From Brucella pituitosa (lineage in GTDB: Bacteria; Pseudomonadota; Alphaproteobacteria; Rhizobiales; Rhizobiaceae): 64,000 nucleotides of DNA. Positions within the stretch are counted from its first letter, which is position 1, and each line of letters starts with the position of its first letter. The DNA is taken from contig NZ_PYSY02000002.1 in assembly GCF_003049685.1 (NCBI RefSeq), forward strand, positions 124,001 to 188,000, read 5' to 3'. A model generated the notes under the pieces. It did not search any database, was not told the origin of the DNA, and saw only the letters and a program-made list of their open reading frames with translations. Positions 16,887 through 25,776 of this stretch are shown here, piece after piece. Position numbers and translations under genes: made by a program.

Positions 16887-18100
16887 TCAACGACCCTGAC
16901 ATCTGGATGCGATAGCGCAGTCATGATCCCACGCAACTCGGCCAAACCTTTCAATCGTCCAATGGACGGATAACCCGGCTGTGCTCTTCTGTTCAAATCG
17001 TCAAGAATATCCTGACCATGATCTGGCCGCATTGGAATTTGCCAGTCTGTACGGCCCGCAGCCTTGCGCCGGTTTTCTTCTGCCAGAATGGCTGCGATCA
17101 TGGCGACCATATCGGTATGGCCTTCCAGGTGCGCCGCTTCATGGAACGACCCACCAAGATGTGGTTCTTCGAGTGCGACATTGCGCAGATGCAGGAAATG
17201 CACCCGTTCGCCCAGACGTTTCATCATGCCCGGTAGATCATTGTCGGCGCGTGTCCCCAGTGATCCCGTGCAAAGTGTAATGCCATTTGCCGGAATATTC
17301 ACCGCGTCCATCACTGCTTTATAGTCGGCTTCGGTCGACATGATGCGTGGCAAGCCGAGTAGTGGAAACGGCGGATCGTCTGGATGGCAGCACAAACGTA
17401 CACCGAGTTCTTCTGCCAGCGGGCTTACCTCTGCCAGAAAATCGATCAGGTGTCCCCGAAGACGCTCAGGTGAAATATTGTCGTAATGTGCAAGATGGAG
17501 CTTCACATCGTCCATCGACATGCGTTCGGCAGCGCCGGGCAAGCCAAAAACGACATTGCCCGAGAGTTCCAGACGCCGGGTGTCAGACATCTCCGTAAAA
17601 CGCTTGCGTGCCGCTTCGAGAACGTCTGAGCTGTAATCGTCTGATGCGCCATCGCGCTGCAGAAGAAACAAATCGAAGGCTGCAAAATCGATGGCGTCGT
17701 AGCGCATACAAGTGGCACCGTTTGGCAATCGATAAGCCAGATCAGTGCGCGTCCAGTCAAGGATTGGCATGAAGTTATAGCAGATTACCTCAATACCCGC
17801 ATCGCGCAGGTTTCGCATTGAGGTCTTCCAGTTCGCGATATGTGTTTTCCACTCGCCTGTCTGGCGTTTGATGTCTTCGGAAACCGGCAGGCTCTCGACG
17901 ACCTCCCATCTCAGACCGGAGGCATCCCCGTTCTTCATTCGAGCGATGTCTGCTTTTCGCTTTTCGATTTCCACGGGCGACCAGACTGCGCCAGTCGCAA
18001 CATGGTGCAGGGCTGTTACGACACCTTCTACTCCTGCCTGTAGCATGTCATCGATGGATACCAGGTCCTTGGGGCCGAACCAGCGCCAGGTCTGTCTCAT
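16883..18100 (-). CDS. uxuA: Mannonate dehydratase
   Basis: This 405-residue protein, similar in length to E. coli UxuA, starts with MRQTWRWFGPKDLVSIDDMLQAG and carries the metal-site elements RLCCHPDDPPFPLLGLPRI (about 230-248), TLCTGSLGTRADND and VHFLHLRNV. It dehydrates D-mannonate to 2-keto-3-deoxy-D-gluconate in the cytosol with Fe(II) or Mn(II). It overlaps the UxuB-type gene by four bases and lies 18 bp after the zinc dehydrogenase gene. No KDG kinase or uronate isomerase is in this operon, so KDG must be processed by genes elsewhere. Confidence 0.95.
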   Translation of the reverse strand: MRQTWRWFGPKDLVSIDDMLQAGVEGVVTALHHVATGAVWSPVEIEKRKADIARMKNGDASGLRWEVVESLPVSEDIKRQTGEWKTHIANWKTSMRNLRDAGIEVICYNFMPILDWTRTDLAYRLPNGATCMRYDAIDFAAFDLFLLQRDGASDDYSSDVLEAARKRFTEMSDTRRLELSGNVVFGLPGAAERMSMDDVKLHLAHYDNISPERLRGHLIDFLAEVSPLAEELGVRLCCHPDDPPFPLLGLPRIMSTEADYKAVMDAVNIPANGITLCTGSLGTRADNDLPGMMKRLGERVHFLHLRNVALEEPHLGGSFHEAAHLEGHTDMVAMIAAILAEENRRKAAGRTDWQIPMRPDHGQDILDDLNRRAQPGYPSIGRLKGLAELRGIMTALSHPDVRVVE

Positions 18101-18118
18101 ATTGTCGTCTCTCTGTTT

Positions 18119-19201
18119 TCAGTGCCGTGCAGATGCATTGGCAAAAGTAATTTGAACCTTGACCGATTGCGATCGATCTGTTGCCGCGTGAAATGCGGAA
18201 AGTGCGTCAGTTACAGGCAGTGTGGCTGTGATAATCGGACGTGGGTCGATTGCGTGCGTTCCGATCAGGCGTACAGCTTCAGCGAATTCGGTGTCGAAAC
18301 GCTGCGAGCCGACGAACTGGATTTCCTTACCAACCATCACATTCAACGGCATGGTGGTTGGTCCTGCTACCCCCACCTGCACCATCGTTCCGAGCGGCCG
18401 CAGACATGAAATCGCATCATTGATTGCGGGTGCCGCGGCCGAGCATTCGAAGACCAGATCAACCTTGCCTTTGCCTTCTCTCCATCGGTCGAGCCCGTTG
18501 GGATTGGCTGCAATGTTGACTGTGTGATCGGCCCCCAATTTTGCAGCAATTGCCAGTGTCGCGTCCTGAATATCCGTCACGATGATTTCAGAAGCGCCTC
18601 GCATTCGCGCAACCGCCACACAAAGCGCCCCGATAGGGCCTGCTCCGGTTACCAGAACGACTTTGCCTGAAAGGCTCCCGGCGATTGCTTCACCGCGATT
18701 GGCCGCATGCAGACAGACCGCCAACGGTTCAGAACAGGCCGTAGCACCTGGGTCAATATCATCAGGCACAGCAAAGCATTGATCCGCAGCAATCACCATT
18801 TTGTCGCGAAACATGCCTTGCTGATGCGGAAGGTACATTGCTGAACCTTTAAAACGCATCGCAATGCAGTGGCGCGGCAAGTCTTGCTGGCAAAAACTGC
18901 AAGTGCCACAAGGCTGGGACGGGTTCATGGCAACAAGCTGGCCGACAGCGAGGTTTGTTACACCCTCGCCAAGTGCTTCGATACGCCCGGATGCCTCATG
19001 TCCGAGAATGATTGGTTCACGAACACGAATTGTACCAATGCCACCTTCCAGCCAGTAATGCAGATCCGACCCGCAAATGCCGCCAGCCTGAACGGCAACC
19101 ATTACTTCGCCGGGGCCGGGTGTTTCGAGAGGTTTGGTTTCTATCCTCAGGTCATCTTGCGCATGAAGACAAACGACACGTGTTTCCGACAGTTCTGTCA
19201 T
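18119..19201 (-). CDS. Zinc-dependent dehydrogenase, L-idonate / L-gulonate 5-dehydrogenase-like
   Basis: This 360-residue medium-chain dehydrogenase has the catalytic-zinc region GGICGSDLHYW (about 41-51) and GHEASGRIEALGEG, four structural-zinc cysteines in CGTCSFCQQDLPRHC (about 97-111), and the NAD-binding VLVTGAGPIGALC (about 179-191). Known relatives oxidise L-idonate to 5-ketogluconate or L-gulonate to D-fructuronate. Because fructuronate is the substrate of the UxuB-type enzyme in the same operon, L-gulonate is the more coherent substrate here. It lies 7 bp after the TRAP large permease gene. A closely similar sorbitol-type dehydrogenase activity is the alternative. Confidence 0.85.
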   Translation of the reverse strand: MTELSETRVVCLHAQDDLRIETKPLETPGPGEVMVAVQAGGICGSDLHYWLEGGIGTIRVREPIILGHEASGRIEALGEGVTNLAVGQLVAMNPSQPCGTCSFCQQDLPRHCIAMRFKGSAMYLPHQQGMFRDKMVIAADQCFAVPDDIDPGATACSEPLAVCLHAANRGEAIAGSLSGKVVLVTGAGPIGALCVAVARMRGASEIIVTDIQDATLAIAAKLGADHTVNIAANPNGLDRWREGKGKVDLVFECSAAAPAINDAISCLRPLGTMVQVGVAGPTTMPLNVMVGKEIQFVGSQRFDTEFAEAVRLIGTHAIDPRPIITATLPVTDALSAFHAATDRSQSVKVQITFANASARH

Positions 19202-19208
19202 TGCAACC

Positions 19209-20486
19209 TCAAGGCATCAATGTGTTGGGCAACCACGTCGCCAAAGGCGGGAAATAGCTGACCATCAGAAGAACGATAATATTGGTGATAATGTAGGGAA
19301 TGATTGCCCTGATTACCGGTGATAGAGGTAGTCGAGCTATATTTGACGCGACGAACAGGCAGACTCCGACTGGAGGCGTCGTCAGACCGATCATCAGGTT
19401 CAGAACTGCAAAACAGGCGAAGTGAATGGGGTCGATGCCGACCGCGATAGCCAGAGCCTGCAAAGGCACGAACAGAATGATCAGTGCAGCAATCGTTTCC
19501 ATGAACATGCCGACAAACAGAAGCAGAATGTTGATCAGCAGGATGACAAGAAACTTGTTGTCCGTAATAGATAGAACTGCATTGGCGAGTGTCTGCGGAA
19601 TGCGCTCCGCGACCAAAATCCAGCCAAAGACATTGGCAGTGCCAACCAGCACCAAGATGCCGGCCGAACTGATTGCGCTGTCGATGATGATCTTTGGAAT
19701 ACGGCTTACTGGCAATTCCCGATAGATGAACAGACCGACGAGGGCCGCATAAAGACACGCAACTACGGCAGTTTCTGTTGGTGTGGTGATTCCGATCAGC
19801 AGCCCACCAACGATTAGTGCAGTCATCGCAATTGCCCAGATCGCACCTGTGAACGACGTGAGCAACTCTTTGACGCCCTTCCAGTCTTCACGAGGGAAGT
19901 TCTTTTTCTTGGCGATGAAATAGGTGGTCACCATCATCGCAAAACCCATCAGTAGACCGGGCATTGCACCGGCGAGAAACAGTTTTCCCACTGAAAGCCC
20001 GGAGAGCGATCCGACAATGATCATGGGAACGCTTGGTGGGATCATTGGGCCGACAGTCGATGAAGCAGCGGTGACTGCAGCTGAGAAATCAGCGGGGTAT
20101 CCGACTTTCTTCATGCCGGGGATCATCATGCCGCCAACCGACGCCACATCGGCGACCGCTGTTCCGGAAATGCCGCCGAAGAGCATTGAGGCTGCGATGT
20201 TGGCTTGTGCCAGCCCGCCGCGCATCCAGCCGACGAGAGCATTGGCAAAGCGAATGATCCGCTCGGTAATGCCACCGGAGTTCATCAGGTTTCCAGCCAG
20301 AATGAAGCCGGGAATGCAGAGCAGCACGAAACTGTCCATCCCAGCATACATTTTCTGAGGAATGACAACCAGCGGGATGTCTGCGAACAGAAGATAAGCC
20401 ATTGAGGACAGGCCCAATGTCACGGCTACGGGCAAGCCGATGGCAAGGCCCAGCACAAACGTGCCAAGAAGAAGGGTCAGACCCAT
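19209..20486 (-). CDS. dctM: TRAP transporter large permease (DctM type)
   Basis: This 425-residue inner-membrane protein has about a dozen hydrophobic segments and the DctM landmarks (GLPVAVTLGLSSMAYLLF at the N terminus, ASMLFGGISGTAVADVASVG, STVGPMIPPSVPMI). It forms the sodium-coupled channel subunit of a tripartite importer together with the adjacent DctQ-type and DctP-type proteins. It overlaps the DctQ-type gene by one base (TGATG), so translation is coupled. The substrate is set by the binding protein and is probably a hexuronate or aldonate, judging from the enzymes downstream. Confidence 0.93.
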   Translation of the reverse strand: MGLTLLLGTFVLGLAIGLPVAVTLGLSSMAYLLFADIPLVVIPQKMYAGMDSFVLLCIPGFILAGNLMNSGGITERIIRFANALVGWMRGGLAQANIAASMLFGGISGTAVADVASVGGMMIPGMKKVGYPADFSAAVTAASSTVGPMIPPSVPMIIVGSLSGLSVGKLFLAGAMPGLLMGFAMMVTTYFIAKKKNFPREDWKGVKELLTSFTGAIWAIAMTALIVGGLLIGITTPTETAVVACLYAALVGLFIYRELPVSRIPKIIIDSAISSAGILVLVGTANVFGWILVAERIPQTLANAVLSITDNKFLVILLINILLLFVGMFMETIAALIILFVPLQALAIAVGIDPIHFACFAVLNLMIGLTTPPVGVCLFVASNIARLPLSPVIRAIIPYIITNIIVLLMVSYFPPLATWLPNTLMP

Positions 20487-20986
20487 CAGTTTTCCTCCGA
20501 ATTGGGGATGGGGCGCCCGTCATGGCGTCCTGTCAGCATCTCGACGATGCGCATCAGCGCCCAAATGGTCAGCGCAACGAAAAGAATGAGCTGCGATGCG
20601 TGAATAAAATCCATGCGCCAGCCGAGAGAAGGGGCCGTTTGACGGCTGCCGATGGTGGTATAATCCCATGCGGCGGGCAAAAGAACGATTGCGAAAACCA
20701 CTGTCAGGATTGCACTGATCAGTCGCAACAGCCAAGGCATACGACCGGGTAGGCTTTCACATAAGAGATCGACATTGACCATATCGCCACTGCGCAAGGC
20801 GAGACCTGCGCCGAGTGCTCCGATGTAGAGCAGACAGAATCTGGTTAGCTCTTCTGTCCAGACCGGAGCCGTGCTTAAGAATGTGCGTGCGTAAACCTGC
20901 AACAGAACAGAGCCCATAAGCACAAGAAATGTTGCGAGTATCAGAAGGCGGCACACGCCCTCCAACCCTTTGAATGTTTTTGTCAT
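20486..20986 (-). CDS. dctQ: TRAP transporter small permease (DctQ type)
   Basis: This 166-residue four-helix membrane protein has the DctQ features VYARTFLSTAPVWTEELTRFCLLYIGALGAGLALRSG (about 29-65) and a C-terminal helix with LILFVALTIWALMRIVEML. It partners DctM and binds the loaded solute-binding protein. It lies between the DctP-type and DctM-type genes and starts just after a strong hairpin, with an AGGACACC ribosome site. Confidence 0.9.
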   Translation of the reverse strand: MTKTFKGLEGVCRLLILATFLVLMGSVLLQVYARTFLSTAPVWTEELTRFCLLYIGALGAGLALRSGDMVNVDLLCESLPGRMPWLLRLISAILTVVFAIVLLPAAWDYTTIGSRQTAPSLGWRMDFIHASQLILFVALTIWALMRIVEMLTGRHDGRPIPNSEEN

Positions 20987-21005
20987 GGTGTCCTCGACAG
21001 GCTAG

Positions 21006-21026
21006 CTGCCGGATTTTATCCGGCAG
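21006..21026. promoter_or_regulatory. Intercistronic hairpin after the DctP-type gene
   Basis: Perfect 9-bp arms CTGCCGGAT and ATCCGGCAG around TTT lie in the 50-bp gap between the binding-protein and small-permease genes. With no T-run on the transcribed strand, it more likely stabilises the upstream mRNA and lowers downstream expression than ends transcription. Confidence 0.6.
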
Positions 21027-21036
21027 AGCCTTGATC

Positions 21037-22011
21037 TCAGTCGTTGAAAACCTGCTCAGCCAGAGGACGGATTTCCTGCGGCACCGATGCGATAACGGCG
21101 TCCTTTGCCTTGCTCGCAAATGCGGCCTGGTCAACTTCCACGAATTTCACACCACGTGCTTCCAGATCGGTGACGAGTGCTTTTTCGTCAGCCGTAAACA
21201 ATTCACGCTCGTAAGCCTGCGTGGTTTTGGCGGCTTCCTTCAAAGCAGCCTGATCTGCTTCCGACAATTTGCCCCAGCTGCGCTCTGATATTGTCAGGTA
21301 GATCCATGAGCGAACGTGTTCAGTTTTGTTGACGACCTTCTGAACTTCGTAAAAGCCACCCGACTTGAAGAGGGCGAGCGGATTTTCCTGTCCTTCGATG
21401 GTGCCGTTCTGAAGCGAGGTGAACACTTCCGAGAAGGCCATAGGGGTTGGATTTGCACCAAGCGCTTGCCATGCAGCCACAAAAATCGGCACATTTGGCA
21501 CGCGGACTTTGAAACCCTTCAGATCTTCCGGCTTTGTAATCTCACGATTGGCTGAGAGATTGCGCGGACCGCGTGCGAAATAAGTCAGAGGGCGAATGCC
21601 CGCCTTTTCGATGATCTCGGCTTCGATCTGCTGGCCGATATCACCCGATGCAACCTTGTCCATATGTTCAAGCGACTTGTATCCATATGGCAAAGCCAGC
21701 AAAGCCGCTTTAGGCGCCCAATTCTGCAGACTTTCGCCGGTGATGGTCATGTCGGCGGTGCCAAGCTGCATGCCGTTGATGACGTCGATTTCCTTGCCGA
21801 GCGATTCATTGGGATAGACTTCAACCGCTACGCGCCCTTCGGTGCGTGTCTTGACCTCGTCAGCGAATTTCAATGCGGCCTTGTGCCAGATGTTCTCTTC
21901 ATTGGCGAGGTGGCCAAGCTTAAGAGTAACCTCCTGTGCAAGCGATGTCCCTCCCATCAATGCGAGCATCGCGCAGGTTGCCGCTATGTGTTTAAAACTC
22001 TGAAACTTCAT
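21037..22011 (-). CDS. dctP: TRAP transporter solute-binding protein (DctP family)
   Basis: This 324-residue periplasmic protein has a signal peptide (MKFQSFKHIAATCAMLALMGGTSLA) and the DctP body. FARGPRNLSANREI with the substrate-carboxylate arginine, DLKGFKVRVPNVPIF, and MAFSEVFTSLQNGTIEGQENP are all present. It captures a carboxylated substrate for the Q/M membrane pair. With UxuA, UxuB and a zinc dehydrogenase in the operon, a C6 sugar acid such as L-gulonate, L-idonate or D-mannonate is the likely ligand. A GGAGGAGG ribosome site supports the start. Confidence 0.92.
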   Translation of the reverse strand: MKFQSFKHIAATCAMLALMGGTSLAQEVTLKLGHLANEENIWHKAALKFADEVKTRTEGRVAVEVYPNESLGKEIDVINGMQLGTADMTITGESLQNWAPKAALLALPYGYKSLEHMDKVASGDIGQQIEAEIIEKAGIRPLTYFARGPRNLSANREITKPEDLKGFKVRVPNVPIFVAAWQALGANPTPMAFSEVFTSLQNGTIEGQENPLALFKSGGFYEVQKVVNKTEHVRSWIYLTISERSWGKLSEADQAALKEAAKTTQAYERELFTADEKALVTDLEARGVKFVEVDQAAFASKAKDAVIASVPQEIRPLAEQVFND

Positions 22012-22055
22012 TCTTTCCTCCTCCGGAATGATGTCGATGCCGTTTTTGTCCGGCG

Positions 22056-22730
22056 TTATAGAAAATATTCGGGCCTTTCCTGCTCTATGACGGGGAGATC
22101 GATCAGAATCCCCTGCAGGTGTTGCCGCATGAATTGTTCAGCCCGGGAGGCATTTCCCGACGCAATGGCGTCAACCACCTCACGGTGCTGGGCGATCAGA
22201 CGGGCAACCGGAAAATGCATGCTCGACAAAAAGCGCACGCGGTCCATCTGCGCCTTCATCTCAACCACGACGCGCCAGGCTTTGCCCTTGTCAGCGCCTT
22301 CAGCCAAAGTGCGGTGGAATATTTCGTCGGCATCCATGAAATCTCTTGCCGATCCGCCAATGAGTTCTTCCTGGCGAACGAGCTGCGCCCGTAGTTCGGT
22401 CACAAGCGCATCGTCTGGTGATTGGGCCAGAAGCTTAACGATATCGGCCTCAACGGCTTCGCGCACAAAGCGTGCATCCATTACTGCCTGAAGTGAGATT
22501 TTTGCGACAAAGGTTCCTCGCTGGGGGCGAACCTCAAGTAACCCTTCATTGGCAAGCGTAATAAAGGCTTCACGGACAGGCTGGCGGCTCACGCCATACT
22601 GCTGAGCCACGTCAGCTTCAGAAATTCGCGTGCCAGGGGACAATGCATTGTCAATGATGGCAGCTCGCAACGTAGCGTAAAGCTGATCCACCACACTGAT
22701 GTGCTTTGGTCGCAACAATGGACTTTGCAT
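22056..22730 (-). CDS. GntR-family (FCD) transcriptional regulator of the uronate-type operon
   Basis: This 224-residue protein has an N-terminal winged helix (about 14-75, with ISEADVAQQYGVSRQPVREAFITLANEGLLEVRPQRGTFV) and a helical FCD sensor domain with the usual metal-site histidines (DEIFHRTLAEGADK and AQHREVVDAIASGNASRAEQFMRQHL). FCD-type GntR proteins such as UxuR and ExuR repress sugar-acid genes until an acid inducer binds. It is the first gene of the operon it probably controls, and repeated TGGTAT half-sites overlap its promoter. Confidence 0.9.
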   Translation of the reverse strand: MQSPLLRPKHISVVDQLYATLRAAIIDNALSPGTRISEADVAQQYGVSRQPVREAFITLANEGLLEVRPQRGTFVAKISLQAVMDARFVREAVEADIVKLLAQSPDDALVTELRAQLVRQEELIGGSARDFMDADEIFHRTLAEGADKGKAWRVVVEMKAQMDRVRFLSSMHFPVARLIAQHREVVDAIASGNASRAEQFMRQHLQGILIDLPVIEQERPEYFL

Positions 22731-22753
22731 ATTCTTCGTCTCCTCGATTTCCG

Positions 22754-22780
22754 ATTATACCATACTACCATACCAGTCAA
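22754..22780 (-). promoter_or_regulatory. Promoter and candidate GntR operator of the uronate-type operon
   Basis: On the minus strand TTGACT (22780-22775) and a perfect TATAAT (22759-22754) are 15 bp apart, directly upstream of the GntR gene. The spacer reads GGTATGGTAGTATGG, so together with its flanks TGGTAT occurs twice (TGGTATGGTAGTATGGTAT). TGGTAT is half of the ATTGGTATACCAAT operator of the UxuR/ExuR family. Confidence 0.55.
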
Positions 22781-23041
22781 TATGGTGACGTGTTTGCACC
22801 GCTGTGGCTCAGCTTGCTGATGTTTACTACGGCGAGTAAATAGCCGAATTATCTCGGCTTTTCGTCAATTTTTTAGGCAATGAAAAATTGGATGATGTGT
22901 CGGTCTGCAGGCCGCAAAGCAGGTTATTCCGCCGATCTGGCCGTATCAGATCGGCGCTCCAGCAACTTATTTTGAAGTGAGTCTCACCTCGAAACGCGTC
23001 CCGCCTTTTTCAGGAAGCGTTCACTGAGTGATTGCATGCAC
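22781..23041. other. Intergenic region between the uronate and TAXI operons
   Basis: No gene is visible. Two hairpins are present: AGCCGA/TCGGCT (22842-22859) followed by TTTTCGTCAATTTTTT, and a stronger perfect 9-bp stem GCCGATCTG/CAGATCGGC (22931-22955). The second may end leftward transcripts that leave the DUF1850 gene. Confidence 0.45.
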
Positions 23042-23146
23042 TAGAGCATTTCCTGTTTTTCTTGAATCATTGGAAATGCTCTATCTCTTTGTTTTTTCGC
23101 ATTATCCGACGCAAAACCGCTTCGCACTTTTGCTGGAAATGCTCTA
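23042..23146. repeat. About 105-bp palindromic intergenic repeat (Bru-RS-like)
   Basis: The element begins TAGAGCATTTCC and ends GGAAATGCTCTA, perfect 12-bp inverted termini. An internal GGAAATGCTCTA at 23073-23084 can also pair with the left end. Length and palindromic nature resemble the Brucella Bru-RS elements, from memory only. Its last three bases (CTA, 23144-23146) form the TAG stop codon of the DUF1850 gene on the minus strand. A diverged copy lies at 13421-13508. Confidence 0.75.
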
Positions 23147-23503
23147 ATCACACGGTTTGATATGAATTGGCGTCGCTTGCTCTTTGCCCAACTCAATGCA
23201 TTTCTGTGCTGCGCAAAAGGTCCAGCCGCCGCCTGTTTTGCCGGATGCAGCCAGTACGATTTCCTGCCGGGGCGGTATGTGCGGGCGGTAGTGATACCAA
23301 CCGTCTTCCAGGACGGCATCAGCCGGCGGATCCATACCGGCTCCAGAGCCTTTAATGCGCGCCTCTGATAGAACCAGCCCCTGAGAAGTCACTGTCCACG
23401 ACTCCTCCCATGGTATTTTTTCAACACTATGCGTCCATGAGAGGAGAAAGCTTGTGGCGGCGACTTTCAAAACGCCGCCAGCTGTTGCAATGCAGATCGC
23501 CAT
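23144..23503 (-). CDS. DUF1850 domain-containing protein
   Basis: This 119-residue protein shows the DUF1850 pattern: FLLSWTHSVEKIPWEESW near the N terminus, RIKGSGAGMDPP in the middle, then GWYHYRP and IVLAASGKTGGGWTFC. Family members are encoded next to TAXI-type TRAP permeases and are probably exported accessory proteins of unknown role. The gene begins directly after the permease stop codon with no gap, so it is translationally linked. Its TAG stop is donated by the adjacent palindromic repeat, so the last few residues (HIKPCD) may not be ancestral. Confidence 0.8.
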   Translation of the reverse strand: MAICIATAGGVLKVAATSFLLSWTHSVEKIPWEESWTVTSQGLVLSEARIKGSGAGMDPPADAVLEDGWYHYRPHIPPRQEIVLAASGKTGGGWTFCAAQKCIELGKEQATPIHIKPCD

Positions 23504-25609
23504 TTAGCCGGACGACGCGACAATGGATGGCCGCGATCTCCAGAAATGCCAGATGAGGAATGCTGCACAGGCGGTGAAACCCATTTCATCGCTATAAGGA
23601 TAGGTCGCTAGCATCAGAGCGATAGCGGAGAAAGCCCATATGCGTTCCCACATATTCAGCGGTGTGCGAAGGTGGCCGATCGCCGCTGCCCCCCAAAGAA
23701 GGATACTGAGCAGCGCTTTAACGAACATATAAGCGAAGGCAGGCCAGAAACCGAACTTCTCAGAAAGAGGTCCGCCTTCCTGCAGCATGATGACCGGTTC
23801 GTACACAGCCATGAAAGGTACGGCGAAGCCCGCTACTGCAATGCGGATCGCTTGCATGCCGATCTTCATCCCCGATTCCCGTGCAATTGGGGCTGCCGCG
23901 AAGGCAGCAAGAGCTACAGGTGGGGTGAGGTCTGCCATGATGCCAAAATAGAAGACAAACATGTGCGACACCAGAAGAGGTACTTCGAGGTGAAGAAGTG
24001 CGGGCCCAGCTATCGAAGAGGTGATGATGTAGTTGGGAATGGTCGGAATGCCCATGCCGAGTATGAGACAGGCAAGCATGGTCAATACCAGCGAGAAGAA
24101 CAACGAGTTCTCTCCGACGCTGACAATCAAACGCGCAAAAGTCGATCCTGCCCCCGTGAGCGCCAGAACGCCGATGATGACGCCAACTAATGCGCAGGCA
24201 ACACCCACTGGAAGCGCATTTTTGGCACCTTCTGCGAGGCTTTGAAGACAAAGATTGAGCGTTTCCCGACCACCACGCACTAGAAAATTGATCGCGACCA
24301 GAAGTGCTACAAGAGCAATGATCAGCGTAATACCGCGTAGGGCGTAGCCGAAAATGTTGAAAGTCGTGCCGAAGGCTGCTGCCGACATAACGCCCAGCGC
24401 GACCCAGAACAGCACACGCAACGGCATGGACATGCCGCCGGAAACGGGGACGCCGAGGATGATAAGCGCAGTGAGACTGAGGCCAACGGTGCCTGCAAAA
24501 AGTGGCGTGTAGCCCGAGAAAAGAAGCCATACCAGTGCGGCAAGTGGCAACACCAAAAACCAGCGTTTTCTGATTGCTTCCAATGCGCTTGGCATCTCGC
24601 TTTTATTGAGGCCCTTCATTTTGAGGCGACGTGCTTCAAGATCCACCATGACAAAGACGGTGATGAAGTAAAGAATTGCCGGGATGATTGCGGCTTTGAC
24701 GATGTCGACGTAAGGCAGGCCGAGCGTTTCAGCCATGATAAAAGCCACGGCACCCATAACTGGGGGCATAATCTGGCCCCCCATTGATGCAACGGCCTCA
24801 ACGCCACCGGCAAAGGCGGGGCGAAATCCAGACCGTTTCATCAGGGGAATGGTGAAAGCGCCTGTCGTCACGACATTGGCCACGCCGGAGCCGTTGATCG
24901 TCCCCATGAGTGCAGACGAGATCACCGATACTTTTGCCGGTCCGCCGCGCGATGCTCCGACCGTCCCCATAGCTATGTCGTTGAAAAGCTGGATCATGCC
25001 TGCGCGCTCGAGAAATGCCCCGAATAGGATAAAGAGGAAGATATAGCTCGATGAAACGTAGATTGGTGTCCCATAGATGCCTTCGGTTCCCAAAAAGAGA
25101 ACCTCGATCACTTGCTCGAAATCATAACCACGGTGATTGAAAGGATGCGGCAAATATTGCCCGAACAGACCGTAGGCTAAAAAGATCGCGCAGATCAGCG
25201 GCAAGGTCCAGCCCATCATCTTTTTCCCCGCCCAGAAGACGAGAGCGACGACGAGGATGCCGATCACAATATCCAGTGTGTTGGGTTCCCCCGCGCGGAT
25301 CACGAGGTCTTCATAAAAAATCCAATGATAAAGGCTGAGCACAAAAGCCACGATTGCCGCAAACCAGAAGGCTGCTCTTTGGGCGGTCACGGTGCTTGCA
25401 TTCGCATAAAGACCAAACAGCAATAGGAGCAGAAAGCCGACATGGATGGACCGAACCACCTGACTGGGTAACGGTGAATAGGCGGACGTCCAAAGCTGGA
25501 AAACAGAAAAAGCCACGGCAATGGCAAACAGGAGTCTCGCACCTGTGCCCGCGCCCCAGGCTGGAATGTGCTCGGCCGATTCTACGGCGCTGTTCTCGCT
25601 CTGCGTCAT
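23504..25609 (-). CDS. TAXI-type TRAP transporter fused 4TM/12TM permease
   Basis: This 701-residue integral membrane protein joins a DctQ-like N-terminal part (about residues 1-180) to a DctM-like large permease. Signatures include the stretch SVISSALMGTINGSGVANVV, GAFTIPLMKRSGFRPAFAGGVEAVASMGGQIMPPVMGA and ILGMGIPTIPNYII. Fused permeases of this size work with TAXI binding proteins to import dicarboxylates, amino acids or other carboxylates with an ion gradient. It lies between the TAXI binding-protein gene and DUF1850 in one leftward operon. Confidence 0.92.
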   Translation of the reverse strand: MTQSENSAVESAEHIPAWGAGTGARLLFAIAVAFSVFQLWTSAYSPLPSQVVRSIHVGFLLLLLFGLYANASTVTAQRAAFWFAAIVAFVLSLYHWIFYEDLVIRAGEPNTLDIVIGILVVALVFWAGKKMMGWTLPLICAIFLAYGLFGQYLPHPFNHRGYDFEQVIEVLFLGTEGIYGTPIYVSSSYIFLFILFGAFLERAGMIQLFNDIAMGTVGASRGGPAKVSVISSALMGTINGSGVANVVTTGAFTIPLMKRSGFRPAFAGGVEAVASMGGQIMPPVMGAVAFIMAETLGLPYVDIVKAAIIPAILYFITVFVMVDLEARRLKMKGLNKSEMPSALEAIRKRWFLVLPLAALVWLLFSGYTPLFAGTVGLSLTALIILGVPVSGGMSMPLRVLFWVALGVMSAAAFGTTFNIFGYALRGITLIIALVALLVAINFLVRGGRETLNLCLQSLAEGAKNALPVGVACALVGVIIGVLALTGAGSTFARLIVSVGENSLFFSLVLTMLACLILGMGIPTIPNYIITSSIAGPALLHLEVPLLVSHMFVFYFGIMADLTPPVALAAFAAAPIARESGMKIGMQAIRIAVAGFAVPFMAVYEPVIMLQEGGPLSEKFGFWPAFAYMFVKALLSILLWGAAAIGHLRTPLNMWERIWAFSAIALMLATYPYSDEMGFTACAAFLIWHFWRSRPSIVASSG

Positions 25610-25703
25610 GAGTAAACCTTCATCAGATTATACCAGTTAAAACAAACAGTTGCGCAATGATCTGCGTTGTTCAGATCAAATGAGCTCTGTTGGAAAAGGT
25701 GAG

Positions 25704-25725
25704 GCCCGGGTTATCCCACCCGGGC
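25704..25725. promoter_or_regulatory. Intercistronic hairpin after the TAXI binding-protein gene
   Basis: GCCCGGGT and ACCCGGGC form a perfect, fully G/C-rich 8-bp stem with loop TATCCC in the 167-bp gap before the fused permease gene. There is no T-run, which favours a role in mRNA stability or partial attenuation. Confidence 0.6.
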
Positions 25726-25776
25726 GTCGACTATCTGGATGCGGCAATACAAGCTTGCCACGATTACCAGCCGGTC

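Noticed and set aside
19198..19758. 186-codon open frame overlapping the DctM-type gene
   Set aside because: It is out of frame within a well-supported membrane-protein gene and shows no motif.
23760..24530. 256-codon open frame on the minus strand inside the fused TRAP permease gene
   Set aside because: It is on the same strand as the permease in another frame, has a His/Cys/Arg-rich composition and no family resemblance.
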